32,636 nt of DNA. Origin: an uncultured Gilliamella sp. (GTDB taxonomy: Bacteria; Pseudomonadota; Gammaproteobacteria; Enterobacterales; Orbaceae). The notes beneath the pieces are model-generated. The model did no database searches, had not been told where the DNA came from, and saw only the letters and a program-made list of their open reading frames with translations. Positions 8,921 through 16,550 of the stretch are shown here, in pieces; position 1 is the first letter of the stretch, and every line of letters begins with the position of its first letter. Location of the stretch: NCBI GenBank assembly GCA_946482005.1, contig CAMLPV010000020.1, positions 1-32,636 on the forward strand. The letters are read 5' to 3'. The translations under genes were made by a program, and so were the position numbers.

Positions 8921-10063
8921 CTATTCGCCACGCAATACTAATGCTGGCTCTACATCTAATGCACGTTTAACCGGAATTAAACAGGCAATTACCGTCACAA
9001 TTGCTGATATTAAAATGGTACTTGGTATCAAATAAAATTCAATAATAATTGAACGACCAAAAACGTTAGAACTGATCACCTGCGCAAAAATAAGTCCACA
9101 AATTACCCCAATAATCCCTCCAGTAATACCAAGAACTAATCCCTCGGCTAAAAACTCTTTAGCGATACTTTTATTATTGGCTCCAATGGCTTTTTTAAGA
9201 CCGATTTCTTTACGGCGCTCCATTACAACCGTCATCATGGTAGTTGCCACGCAAATCATAGTGAGGACTAAAACCACAAGGGTCACTAAATAAAGGAGTG
9301 ATGACAGTTTACCTAATACTGAGGTTTCTGATTGTGTCACCCATTTAATTAAATGGGGTTCAATTGTGGTTGATTGACTTTTAATGGTATCTATATAGTC
9401 CTTTAACTCATTTTGTGATGCTGTAATGCTGACTTCAACAACTTCAGCTTGATCACTCTCTTCAAAGAATTGTTCTAAATCATGCAGATCGACAAAAATA
9501 AAATTATCTTCAGCTCTACCTGTTTTAACTATACCGGTAATAGTTAACTCTTCATCAAAACGAGAATCTTGTTTAGATTTACCCGAAATGGATATTTCAC
9601 TGCCAACGTTTAAATTGGCAAAGTTAGCTATATCGGTCCCAATCATCACTTCATGTGATTTTTGTGGCAAACTGCCTTCAATATGCCAATAAGGACTGGT
9701 TTTGGTAACTTGGTTAAAGTTAGTACCAACAATGGTATAAGGATGCTGATTAACGCGCACTGCGCCGTAGCGAAACGGTGTGACACCAAGTAATTTGTCT
9801 TGTGGTAATAAGCTTACTGCTTTTTGTACATCAGTCATTGACATAGTTGGCTGATTATTCGCGGGCATTAATAATAAATTCGCTCCATAAGAACGAAACT
9901 CCTGCCCCATCTGTCTTGGAATGTCAAAACAGAGCGTAACCATGCCTAATAATACCGTTGCGCCAATCGCCACGCCTAAAAGTGCAATGATAATGCGAGA
10001 GCGACGACGAATGAGTGAACTCAATATAGTTTTAATAATAAAGCGTCGATTTTTATTAATCAT
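8921..10063 (-). CDS. FtsX-like ABC permease, second of the pair
   Basis: 380-residue MacB/FtsX-type permease. The N-terminal helix near 24-45 (IIIALLGVAIGATVLLGMVT) precedes a periplasmic MacB-like domain (about 50-245). Three C-terminal helices and the ERRKEIGLKKAIGANNKSIA coupling segment near 282 complete it. The C-terminus ALDVEPALVLRGE is typical of MacB-like permeases. It is homologous to the adjacent 10081-11367 product and probably pairs with it. All genes here are spaced by 10-21 bases, consistent with a single message. Confidence 0.88.
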   Translation of the reverse strand: MINKNRRFIIKTILSSLIRRRSRIIIALLGVAIGATVLLGMVTLCFDIPRQMGQEFRSYGANLLLMPANNQPTMSMTDVQKAVSLLPQDKLLGVTPFRYGAVRVNQHPYTIVGTNFNQVTKTSPYWHIEGSLPQKSHEVMIGTDIANFANLNVGSEISISGKSKQDSRFDEELTITGIVKTGRAEDNFIFVDLHDLEQFFEESDQAEVVEVSITASQNELKDYIDTIKSQSTTIEPHLIKWVTQSETSVLGKLSSLLYLVTLVVLVLTMICVATTMMTVVMERRKEIGLKKAIGANNKSIAKEFLAEGLVLGITGGIIGVICGLIFAQVISSNVFGRSIIIEFYLIPSTILISAIVTVIACLIPVKRALDVEPALVLRGE

Positions 10064-10080
10064 CAGATTTACCTTTACCC

Positions 10081-11367
10081 TTATCGTCCATGCAGTACAT
10101 CAGTAGGGCGTAAAAACATCATAATACGCAGTGCAGGTAAGCTACCTAAAAATGTAATTAAGGTAACCATGATTAACACTAAAGGAACAATAATCATTTT
10201 AGGTTCGACAAACGAGCCGAATACGGTATGACCAATAATCTGCGCAAAGCCAAGACCGATAAAGTAACCCAAAATACCGCCAATTAAGGCAATAATTAAG
10301 ATTTCGGTTAAAATAAGCAAGGCAACAGCACTATTCGTTGCGCCGAGTGCTTTAAGTAAACCAATTTCGGTACTGCGTTCTATCACATTTGCGGTCACTA
10401 AATTTGAAATAGCTAATGCGGAACAAATTAAGGATAAAACGGTTAACAATAGCATCAATAACTGCGTTTTTTGTAAAATAGAACCTTCTGAATCCGCCAC
10501 TTGCATAATGGCTTTAACGCGGACATCTGGCATTAACTCTTCTAGTTGATAAGCAATTGAACTAATATAAGCAGTGCAATACCATGTATCCCACTCGGTG
10601 CGTGATAAGCTGTTAGGATCTTGCGCGGCCTTACGAGCCAATTCGTTTTCAGGAGTGGTTAATGCACTTACTTCAACACGTTCAACCAGTCCATTTTTAT
10701 CAGCTAACTGCTGTGCAATTGGGAGGGATACAAATAATTGTGAATCTTCAGCGCCACCACTATGGAAAATATTATGCACGGTTAACGTGATTTTTTGTTT
10801 CGTTAGAACAGATGTAACCTCAATACTGTCACCTAATTTTAAATTCCACTGTTTCGCAACTGATTCACCGACCATTACGCCTTGTAGATTATCATCCGTC
10901 ATCTTATCGCCTTCGATTGTCCACCATGATTTCATGGCTAACATACCTGTATCAACCTCATCGCCAGTCGGAATTTTAAGGTGTTTATTAAACCAAGTTC
11001 CGACAATTGTAATGGGTTTATCGTTTAACATCGCTGAGGTATTGAGATAAGGCGCAAAATCGACAATATTATATGCCCAGAAGATCATCTTAATTTTAAC
11101 GAGATCATCTTGTTTGATGTATTGCACCGCTTGTTGATTATCATTATTGTCCAACTGATACATTTCACTTACTAACGCAGTACTTTTAGGCACAATATTT
11201 AGATTAGCTCCATACGCTTTTAATTCTTGATTGACTTTATCACCAACATCAAACATGACATTTAACATGGCAGTGGCTAATGAGACACCCAAGGCAACAG
11301 TGAGCGCAATTAAAAAGAGCTTCTTTTTTTGGCGTACTAACACGCTTAGTAACATTCTACGAAACAT
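10081..11367 (-). CDS. FtsX-like ABC permease, first of the pair
   Basis: 428-residue permease of the MacB/FtsX family. First helix near 15-36 (KKLFLIALTVALGVSLATAM), a large periplasmic domain (about 40-300) with an insert containing Trp-rich stretches (SWWTIEGD, TEWDTWYC), then three C-terminal helices. The STEIGLLKALGATNSAVALL coupling segment lies near 335, and the protein ends RPTDVLHGR. It is slightly longer than its neighbour, as in the Campylobacter P19 locus, where two unequal permeases are paired. It starts 21 bases after the DUF2318 gene. Confidence 0.88.
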   Translation of the reverse strand: MFRRMLLSVLVRQKKKLFLIALTVALGVSLATAMLNVMFDVGDKVNQELKAYGANLNIVPKSTALVSEMYQLDNNDNQQAVQYIKQDDLVKIKMIFWAYNIVDFAPYLNTSAMLNDKPITIVGTWFNKHLKIPTGDEVDTGMLAMKSWWTIEGDKMTDDNLQGVMVGESVAKQWNLKLGDSIEVTSVLTKQKITLTVHNIFHSGGAEDSQLFVSLPIAQQLADKNGLVERVEVSALTTPENELARKAAQDPNSLSRTEWDTWYCTAYISSIAYQLEELMPDVRVKAIMQVADSEGSILQKTQLLMLLLTVLSLICSALAISNLVTANVIERSTEIGLLKALGATNSAVALLILTEILIIALIGGILGYFIGLGFAQIIGHTVFGSFVEPKMIIVPLVLIMVTLITFLGSLPALRIMMFLRPTDVLHGR

Positions 11368-11388
11368 ACTCTATTCCTTGGATACTCT

Positions 11389-12639
11389 TTATTTAAAACG
11401 ACCTTTTTCGGCTTCAAGATGCGCAGGACGAATCACCATATTGCCGTCAATAATTTCATATTTAAGTGGTACTGGATTACAACCTCCAGCAAAACCAATG
11501 GTGGCAATGTTCATTACTACATCACACAAAATACAGACGACTTGATTACCACGTTGGTAATAACCACTTGCGCCACAAATATCACAAGCATCAAAGCCTA
11601 CACCATAGGCATTTTCGCTTTTTTTAATCACAATAAAACGAACTAAAGTACCATCGGTTGCTTGGTAGCCGTAACGATGCAAATTACCATCATTGATATT
11701 ATCAAGAGGGATAACAATTAGATTGTCTGCGTTGGCTGCAATCGGTTCGGCTGGCGTAAGTTCTACCCCTTTTTCAAAAATATAACGTGCTCGTGTCACT
11801 GTATAAGCCGTAATAGCAACGCCAGCCATCAAAAATAGTGAGGTTCTTCTATCTCGAAGTAATTGCGATTTAAGTTTGCGGATTTGAGCTGGATTGCTAC
11901 CCACTAACGAGGTTATTTTTGATTTGATATAGAGCACTATCGTCAACAGCAGTAGGATTGCCATAAAAATAAATGTGAAAAAATTGACATGACCTAAAAT
12001 AAAAATAACCAATTCCATCATCCATTTTTGTGAAGCAATAAACCGTCTAACGATTAAAATTTGCATGATATTAATACCATTTTGAATGGTAAAAATAATG
12101 ATTGAAAGCGTTGTGACTATCGTAACTAACCTACTCGATAACCTGCCACACAGTCGATACGTGAATAAACCAATTAAGACGCAAACTAATAGAGCAAAAC
12201 CATACCCTACCCACTTGAACAAATATTCATTATTAAAAATAGACTCCATTCCGACAGCAAATTCGAACGGATAGAGCATTAAATTCGGTAAACATTGTGC
12301 CGTAATTAAACCACTAGCCAGCACAAATAACATTATAGATAAAACCTTAATCAAGGTTTTATGCCAAGATTTTTGCATCCAAATGCAAACTAATAAAGGT
12401 AACGCAATAATGACCCAAGGTATAATGACTCCAAGATCATAAAATTCACGCACTGCAAATCCAGTGTTACGTTTTAAAATGGCATAAATTAAAGCTGCAA
12501 TAAATCCTAATAGAAAACCAACGGAAATAATTTTTTTATGATGGAAGCTATTTGATTTGGCAATTACTGCACTCAGTAGTGCAATCATGATTACAGGAAT
12601 AAAAGTATTGTCGGTAATTTTGATAAGATATTGAAGCAT
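11389..12639 (-). CDS. DUF2318 membrane protein with C-terminal Cys motifs
   Basis: About 416 residues from the ATG at 12637-12639. Eight or more hydrophobic helices fill the first 270 residues. A C-terminal soluble domain carries VGFDACDICGASGYYQ and VVCILCDVVMN, i.e. two CxxC motifs plus GGCNPVPLKYE, the hallmark of DUF2318 (a predicted Fe-S or metal site). Homologues sit next to P19 and FTR1 in Campylobacter, Yersinia and E. coli strains, and probably take part in electron transfer or iron handling at the inner membrane. The frame stays open to an ATG at 12690, but that start would place an inverted repeat (12669-12689) inside the coding region. The 12639 start has AGG 8 bases upstream and begins MLQYLIKITDNTF, which I prefer. 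Confidence 0.82.
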   Translation of the reverse strand: MLQYLIKITDNTFIPVIMIALLSAVIAKSNSFHHKKIISVGFLLGFIAALIYAILKRNTGFAVREFYDLGVIIPWVIIALPLLVCIWMQKSWHKTLIKVLSIMLFVLASGLITAQCLPNLMLYPFEFAVGMESIFNNEYLFKWVGYGFALLVCVLIGLFTYRLCGRLSSRLVTIVTTLSIIIFTIQNGINIMQILIVRRFIASQKWMMELVIFILGHVNFFTFIFMAILLLLTIVLYIKSKITSLVGSNPAQIRKLKSQLLRDRRTSLFLMAGVAITAYTVTRARYIFEKGVELTPAEPIAANADNLIVIPLDNINDGNLHRYGYQATDGTLVRFIVIKKSENAYGVGFDACDICGASGYYQRGNQVVCILCDVVMNIATIGFAGGCNPVPLKYEIIDGNMVIRPAHLEAEKGRFK

Positions 12640-12668
12640 AATCTTTGCCTGGTTATTACAATATAGAT

Positions 12669-12728
12669 TGGCGAGCCTAACACTCGCCATAAATCATCCT
12701 AATTATAAAAAGCATTATACTGCTTTTT
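12669..12728 (-). terminator. Two hairpins between p19 and DUF2318 genes (attenuator-like)
   Basis: In the transcript direction the first hairpin is AAAAAGCA-gtataa-TGCTTTTT (12707-12728), directly after the P19 stop and running into AT-rich sequence, as a leaky intrinsic terminator would. The second is TGGCGAG / CTCGCCA with a 7-base loop (12669-12689). Together they could reduce read-through, so that the periplasmic P19 protein is made in excess of the membrane components, or they could protect the upstream message 3' end. Confidence 0.6.
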
Positions 12729-12738
12729 TTGCAAAAAA

Positions 12739-13302
12739 TTACCATGCACGAGGGATATAATCAAAATCCCAAGAAACTTCAATAGGTTTACTCCAGAAAC
12801 GACCTTCAACACCCGTCTCTTTATCTACATGTAATAAATAACCTTGTTTTTCTGGGTTTTCAATAATAAAGGTTACTTTATATTTACCAGCACCTTCAAG
12901 TTTGATGTTATTGCCATAATGTGGGCCATCAGAGGCACTCATAGGCATAAAGTTACCTTCGATAGCTTTATTGCTACCCTCTTTTTGGATTTTATATTTT
13001 ACCGTTAGATAAGGAACAAAACTGCCCACACCATAACCTAATTTATTGCCTTCCGCAGCTGAAATATCCGCTTCAATATGCATATCCGATTTTGATGCTG
13101 GTAAACCACCAATACCAGCTGGCTCCATATCAACAGGTTGGAAATATACTGCACCAATATGTAATGGACCAACTGTCACTTCGTCACCGATCGGAAACTC
13201 TTCAAAACCTTTTTGTTCGCCTGGGGCTGGTGCTGCTGCATGAGCAAATGAAGATAATGCAAGTATTGATGAAACACCGACAGCTATAACTAATTTTTTC
13301 AT
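12739..13302 (-). CDS. fetP: P19-type periplasmic iron-uptake protein
   Basis: 187-residue exported protein: signal peptide MKKLVIAVGVSSILALSSFA with cleavage near AHA-A, then an immunoglobulin-like domain of the P19/Tp34/FetP family. Candidate copper/iron ligands of this family are visible as His48 (VGPLHIG), Met74-His75 (SDMHIEAD) and His128 (DGPHYGNN). The C-terminus SWDFDYIPRAW is typical. P19 proteins dimerise in the periplasm, bind Cu and Fe, and work with an FTR1 permease in ferric iron uptake at low iron. AAGGAG lies 8 bases before the ATG. In this operon it is immediately downstream of the FTR1 gene, as in fetM-fetP. Confidence 0.92.
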   Translation of the reverse strand: MKKLVIAVGVSSILALSSFAHAAAPAPGEQKGFEEFPIGDEVTVGPLHIGAVYFQPVDMEPAGIGGLPASKSDMHIEADISAAEGNKLGYGVGSFVPYLTVKYKIQKEGSNKAIEGNFMPMSASDGPHYGNNIKLEGAGKYKVTFIIENPEKQGYLLHVDKETGVEGRFWSKPIEVSWDFDYIPRAW

Positions 13303-13377
13303 TGAAAACTCCTTTACAATTTAAATAGTGGTTTAACGATCTTATTGATCTCTTTTAAACTACTTTTGATTAACTAC

Positions 13378-13400
13378 CTGTTATTACCCGTTGGTAACAG
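13378..13400 (-). other. Inverted repeat in the FTR1-P19 gap
   Basis: Within the 217-bp gap between the FTR1 and P19 genes, CTGTTA (13378-13383) pairs with TAACAG (13395-13400). An alternative fold pairs TTACC (13384-13388) with GGTAA (13393-13397) under a CTG/CAG base. There is no clear T-run, so it may be an mRNA processing or stability element. The rest of the gap has no gene and might hold an internal promoter for p19. Confidence 0.4.
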
Positions 13401-13519
13401 CACTATTACTTTTTAGTACATCTTTTGCGTAGTCAAAATGTAGGTAACTTAAAATAGCCTGTTACTTTTCCACCATCTTTGCCATTCAAACATTAAAGCT
13501 TAACAAGGTGGATTTTGAT

Positions 13520-14719
13520 TTATTGCTCTTTTTTATTATTTTTACCTTTTTTGTAGTACATCACAGACAGTACTACAACAAGAACCATAATAACTTGCGG
13601 TATCAATGTTTCGACGGTTGGGTAAATGCCTAAAATTTCAACCGAGTGTATAAAATCAACTGGTGTGACCGGAATAATATCCGCTTCTTGTAACTCTTTT
13701 ACACCGCCACCAGCAAAAGCTATCGCCATTACATACATGAGCATGCTTGTGCAAATAAAGAACGGTTTAAGTGGTAATCTAACTGCACCAAAACGAATGA
13801 CAAGAAAGATAAATGTTAAAATGATCGTTCCAACACCCAGACCATACCACACCATATCCATATGTTCTTTGGCATCCGCTAACATAGCTTGATAAAAGAT
13901 AATGGTTTCAGCCCCTTCTCTAAATACAGCTAAGAATGCAGCAAACCCCAAAGCAAAACTGCTACCAGTAGTTACCGCGGTTTGGACTTTACCTTCCACA
14001 TAACTCTTCCAAGCTTCGGCTTCAGCTTTGGAAACCATCCAGTTACTGACAAACAACAGGACAACAGTGGCCAATAACATCGCGCTACCTTCCATAATTT
14101 CTTGATTAGCACCACTTAAACCTACAATAGTATACAAGGCAATAGCTGCAAGAATGCTTGCCAAAATGGCTACCATTGAGCTGAGATATACCACTTTTAA
14201 CATTGGTTTGTTATTGGTACGCACTAAATAGGCAGAAATAGCGGCAATTACTAATATAGCTTCCAAACCTTCACGGAAAATAATAATGAATGAAGCAAAA
14301 AAGACACTTAAACCACTCTCTTTTTTACCATCCAATTCGTTTGCATCTTCATGTAACATTTTTAAAATCACATCAATTTCAGCACGAACGGTTTTATTTG
14401 GTGCGCCATTGGTCATTAATCGCTTAATTTTAGCAAATTGATACTCGGTATCCGTTCCGCGCTTTCCAGAAATATAGGACATTACTGCACGTTCAACGCC
14501 ATGTTTTTCATAAAAACCGAAATAAGCATTATTGACTCGGGCTTTGGCTCGTTCGGCATCTTTCATGAAATAGATATCATAAGCATCATTTAAGATAACA
14601 TCCATTTCATCAATAATTTCGTTCCAGCTTTTGTACTGTTTTTCATTAGCATAAGATGAGGGTGCAAAAGCAACCAAGCTAGCAATTAGCAATAAAGCTA
14701 ACGTAAAAAACTTTTTCAT
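13520..14719 (-). CDS. fetM: FTR1 family iron permease (FetM-like)
   Basis: 399-residue iron permease. Signal peptide-like start MKKFFTLALLLIASLVAFA, a periplasmic helical domain (about 25-145) with acidic stretches (NEIIDEMDVILNDAYD), then seven membrane helices. The two FTR1 iron-binding motifs are present: REGLEAILV near 151 and REGAETIIF near 268 (R-E-x-x-E). The helix ending SNWMVSKAEAEAWKSYVEGK is also typical. Such proteins move ferric iron across the inner membrane, with P19/FetP as periplasmic partner. AAAGGA lies 6 bases before the ATG. It is the second gene of the operon, 15 bases after the nitroreductase-like gene. Confidence 0.93.
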   Translation of the reverse strand: MKKFFTLALLLIASLVAFAPSSYANEKQYKSWNEIIDEMDVILNDAYDIYFMKDAERAKARVNNAYFGFYEKHGVERAVMSYISGKRGTDTEYQFAKIKRLMTNGAPNKTVRAEIDVILKMLHEDANELDGKKESGLSVFFASFIIIFREGLEAILVIAAISAYLVRTNNKPMLKVVYLSSMVAILASILAAIALYTIVGLSGANQEIMEGSAMLLATVVLLFVSNWMVSKAEAEAWKSYVEGKVQTAVTTGSSFALGFAAFLAVFREGAETIIFYQAMLADAKEHMDMVWYGLGVGTIILTFIFLVIRFGAVRLPLKPFFICTSMLMYVMAIAFAGGGVKELQEADIIPVTPVDFIHSVEILGIYPTVETLIPQVIMVLVVVLSVMYYKKGKNNKKEQ

Positions 14720-14734
14720 AACGTCCTTTACCTT

Positions 14735-15373
14735 TTACTTTCCTAACAAAATCATACCTAACGGTATATCGTCTTTTGGCAATTGTAATGCTTGGCTTAT
14801 TGCTTCTGACTTAATGGAATGGATATAACGAGCACTTAATTTTAAAGCGGCCGCTGCTAAATATACGTTTTGGCTCATAGCACCAACTGCGGTATAACTA
14901 AAGTTTGTGACTTCGTCTGGTTTAATATCTGTCAATGCATTCGCATCTGACACAAAAATTAATGAATAAGCGGCACGTTTGGTAAAGCTTTGCTGACCAA
15001 TATCACCTCGGATATCTTGCTTATTGATTTCTCGCAGATAATGGCCATCCCACTCATATAAAAAAGTCCCCTTTTCACTTGCAACGTAAATGCGCACATA
15101 AGGAGCTTTACCTTTCACCATTGGAACTGTCCACCCTGTCTTACCACGGTTTAATCCACTAGCAGCCCAAAGTACTGTTGATAATTGATCATCCGTTACT
15201 TGCCCAGCAGGGAAACCACCACCTGGCGTTGATGAGCGTTTTTTTAGACTTTCAAACAGACTCATTCCATCTTTCGTTTGCGGTGTCGGTAAGGTAATAT
15301 CGGCATAACAAAATGATAAAGAAAACAATGATAAAAATAGAACAGCAACGGTCTTGCGTAAACCCCAAGGCAT
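14735..15373 (-). CDS. Exported nitroreductase-like (SagB/ThcOx-type) protein heading the iron operon
   Basis: 212 residues. The N-terminus has Arg/Lys, then a hydrophobic core (VAVLFLSLFSLSFCYA) and a likely cleavage after CYA, so the protein is probably periplasmic. The mature part has nitroreductase features of the SagB type: KKRSSTPGGGFP near 45, the LSTVLWAASGLNR helix near 66, VRIYVASEKGTFLYEWDGHY near 93, and MSQNVYLAAAALKLSARYIH near 167. These proteins bind FMN. It is the first gene after the Fur box and 15 bases before the FTR1 gene. I infer a flavin-dependent redox role, perhaps ferric reduction, at the place where Campylobacter P19 loci use thioredoxin-like proteins. The start is chosen for AGAGG 5 bases upstream. 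Confidence 0.78.
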   Translation of the reverse strand: MPWGLRKTVAVLFLSLFSLSFCYADITLPTPQTKDGMSLFESLKKRSSTPGGGFPAGQVTDDQLSTVLWAASGLNRGKTGWTVPMVKGKAPYVRIYVASEKGTFLYEWDGHYLREINKQDIRGDIGQQSFTKRAAYSLIFVSDANALTDIKPDEVTNFSYTAVGAMSQNVYLAAAALKLSARYIHSIKSEAISQALQLPKDDIPLGMILLGK

Positions 15374-15446
15374 AGCATACCTCTAACCTTTTGGTAATAA
15401 TGTGGTGATATCTTATTGCTAATGATCACAATTATCAATACCAAAT

Positions 15447-15465
15447 AATAATAATTATCATTTTT
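15447..15465 (-). promoter_or_regulatory. Fur box upstream of the iron operon
   Basis: On the minus strand 15465-15447 reads AAAAATGATAATTATTATT, which matches the 19-bp Fur consensus GATAATGATAATCATTATC at 15 positions. It lies about 75-95 bp before the first start codon, a normal operator position. It predicts repression of the whole operon when iron is plentiful. Confidence 0.75.
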
Positions 15466-15600
15466 AAGCTAAATTAAAATTATTATAATAATCAATAAGG
15501 TTATCGTTAACGGTCGATGCGCTAACATCAACTTTATAGCATTAATTATGCCAATAATAAAAATACTCGTTAAATCAAAACAATTTGCTCAAAAAACAAA

Positions 15601-15666
15601 CCAAAAAAGTTGGTAAAAATTTTAATGTACTTACTTTTAATTATAAAACAAAAAGTTATAATTAGA
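15601..15666 (+). promoter_or_regulatory. CRISPR leader of array 1
   Basis: AT-rich sequence directly before the first repeat of array 1. Its last 32 bases match the 32 bases before array 2 at 28 positions, including TTTTAATTATAAAACAA and GTTATAATT; weaker similarity begins at a CCAAAAAA block at 15601. A -10-like TATAAT lies 5 bases before the repeat. Orientation (leader upstream on the plus strand) fits the repeat direction known for type I-E arrays. Confidence 0.65.
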
Positions 15667-15756
15667 GTGTTCCCTATATATACAGGGATAAACCGCGATT
15701 TTAGATTGATATTATAGGTGCGAACATGTGTTCCCTGTATGCACAGGGATAAATCG
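15667..15756 (+). CRISPR. CRISPR array 1 (two repeats, one spacer; remnant)
   Basis: Two 29-bp repeats (15667-15695 and 15728-15756) around one 32-bp spacer, giving exactly the 61-bp period of type I-E. Repeats follow the pattern TGTTCCCTGT...ACAGGGATAAACCG with several substitutions (CCCTATATATACAGGG in the first; AAATCG end in the second). The central CCCTGT/ACAGGG stem survives. Degeneracy and size suggest an old, decaying array. No cas gene is nearby. Confidence 0.85.
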
Positions 15757-15953
15757 GCGGGCGTTAATATTACATAGCATTTTTTGCTATTCAAAAATCG
15801 CAATTCTATATTTTATTGTTAACCATTTTTTAACTGCATGAAAAATATAAATTTATCGGTAGAATCCCGTAGAACCTAATTTTAATTTCCATTAGTTTTA
15901 ATTAATCAAATAAAAACATAGTGTTATATATTCTGATTTTAATGAAAAATATT
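15757..15953. other. Gene-free stretch between arrays 1 and 2
   Basis: AT-rich. It contains the short motif CGGTAGAA twice (near 15854 and 15962) and no coding frame of note. Apparent short minus-strand frames across arrays 1 and 2 are translations of repeats and are not genes. Confidence 0.6.
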
Positions 15954-16017
15954 CCAAAAAATCGGTAGAAATTTGACAGACAATATTTTAATTATAAAAC
16001 AATATGTTATAATTGGT
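15954..16017 (+). promoter_or_regulatory. CRISPR leader of array 2
   Basis: Second copy of the array leader, matching 15601-15666 with a 2-base length difference. It holds TTGACA at 15973-15978 and TATAAT at 16008-16013, the latter 4 bases before the first repeat. The -35/-10 distance for this pair is too long for one promoter, so the exact promoter is uncertain. Confidence 0.65.
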
Positions 16018-16229
16018 ATGTTCCCTGTACACACAGGGATAAACCGATATTAGCGCTGAATCTATCAATAGAGCATCGATGTTCCCTGTACACACAGGGA
16101 TAAACCGGCTATTGTCAGTAGGCATTCGTGTGTTGGTGGATGTTCCCTGTACACACAGGGATAAACCGTTCACTTTTGGAACTAAGTTGTTTTGTACTTA
16201 ATGTTCCCTGTATACACAGGGATTAATCA
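16018..16229 (+). CRISPR. CRISPR array 2 (four repeats, three spacers)
   Basis: Repeats at 16018-16046, 16079-16107, 16140-16168 and 16201-16229 (29 bp each), with three 32-bp spacers. The first three repeats are identical (ATGTTCCCTGTACACACA + GGGATAAACCG). The fourth has TATACACA and a degenerate end (GGGATTAATCA), as expected for the leader-distal terminal repeat. Type I-E repeat family by length, stem and GGGATAAACCG end. It is preceded by a leader and followed by a CAGCAG/CTGCTG inverted repeat (16228-16257). No cas1-2 or Cascade genes are in the window. Confidence 0.95.
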
Positions 16230-16273
16230 GCAGTAGATATTAATTTTTTCCCTGCTGAGTTACAGTTGGTTGA

Positions 16274-16441
16274 TTTTTTTGTAAACAAAATTTAGCCACG
16301 ACTATCAACCAGTTGAATGATTTGCGAGAGAAAACAGAATCGCCAGCGTTAAAACGGTTATGCTTTATCACCATTAAAGAATTACAGGGTGCACAAATGT
16401 GGTTAATCAAATCTCTTACTTTCTCAGATACCTGCTCATAA
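16274..16441 (+). pseudogene. Remnant of a small phage-type protein (possibly DUF7681/Acb2-like)
   Basis: An open stretch without a proper start, ending TAA at 16439-16441. It translates as NLATTINQLNDLREKTESPA and then LKRLCFITIKELQGAQMWLI, followed by KSLTFSDTCS. The layout of a short helix, 'RE..S.A...', then 'I.KLQ.AQMWL.K.L' recalls small phage proteins that end in a 'REKALALTKLEEAxMWxxxAL' helix, the group that includes the cyclic-nucleotide sponge Acb2. Another frame just upstream (FFPAELQLVDFF) suggests a frameshift. Codon usage looks coding. It may be a decayed phage gene; the family link is a weak recollection. Confidence 0.3.
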
Positions 16442-16550
16442 CCAAATAGCTATTTACATTCATTAACACAAAAAATCAGATTAATTTAGCTAGTTTGTAT
16501 AAACTATATACATATTCACAGTGGATATAACGACAATGTGAGAATGTAGT

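Noticed and set aside
10574..11050. 158-codon plus-strand frame inside the first FtsX permease gene
   Set aside because: Antisense shadow of a well-supported permease gene; low-complexity composition and no family features.
15570..15803. Minus-strand 77-codon frame across CRISPR array 1
   Set aside because: It reads through repeats and spacer (the CIQGTH and PVYIGNT-type segments are repeat translations) and has no ribosome binding site or domain.
15988..16173. Minus-strand 61-codon frame across CRISPR array 2
   Set aside because: Internal periodic RFIPVCTGN-type segments are repeat translations; an artefact of the array.
15667..16229. Reading arrays 1 and 2 as a single array
   Set aside because: They are separated by about 260 bp that includes a second leader, and the 61-bp phase is not kept.
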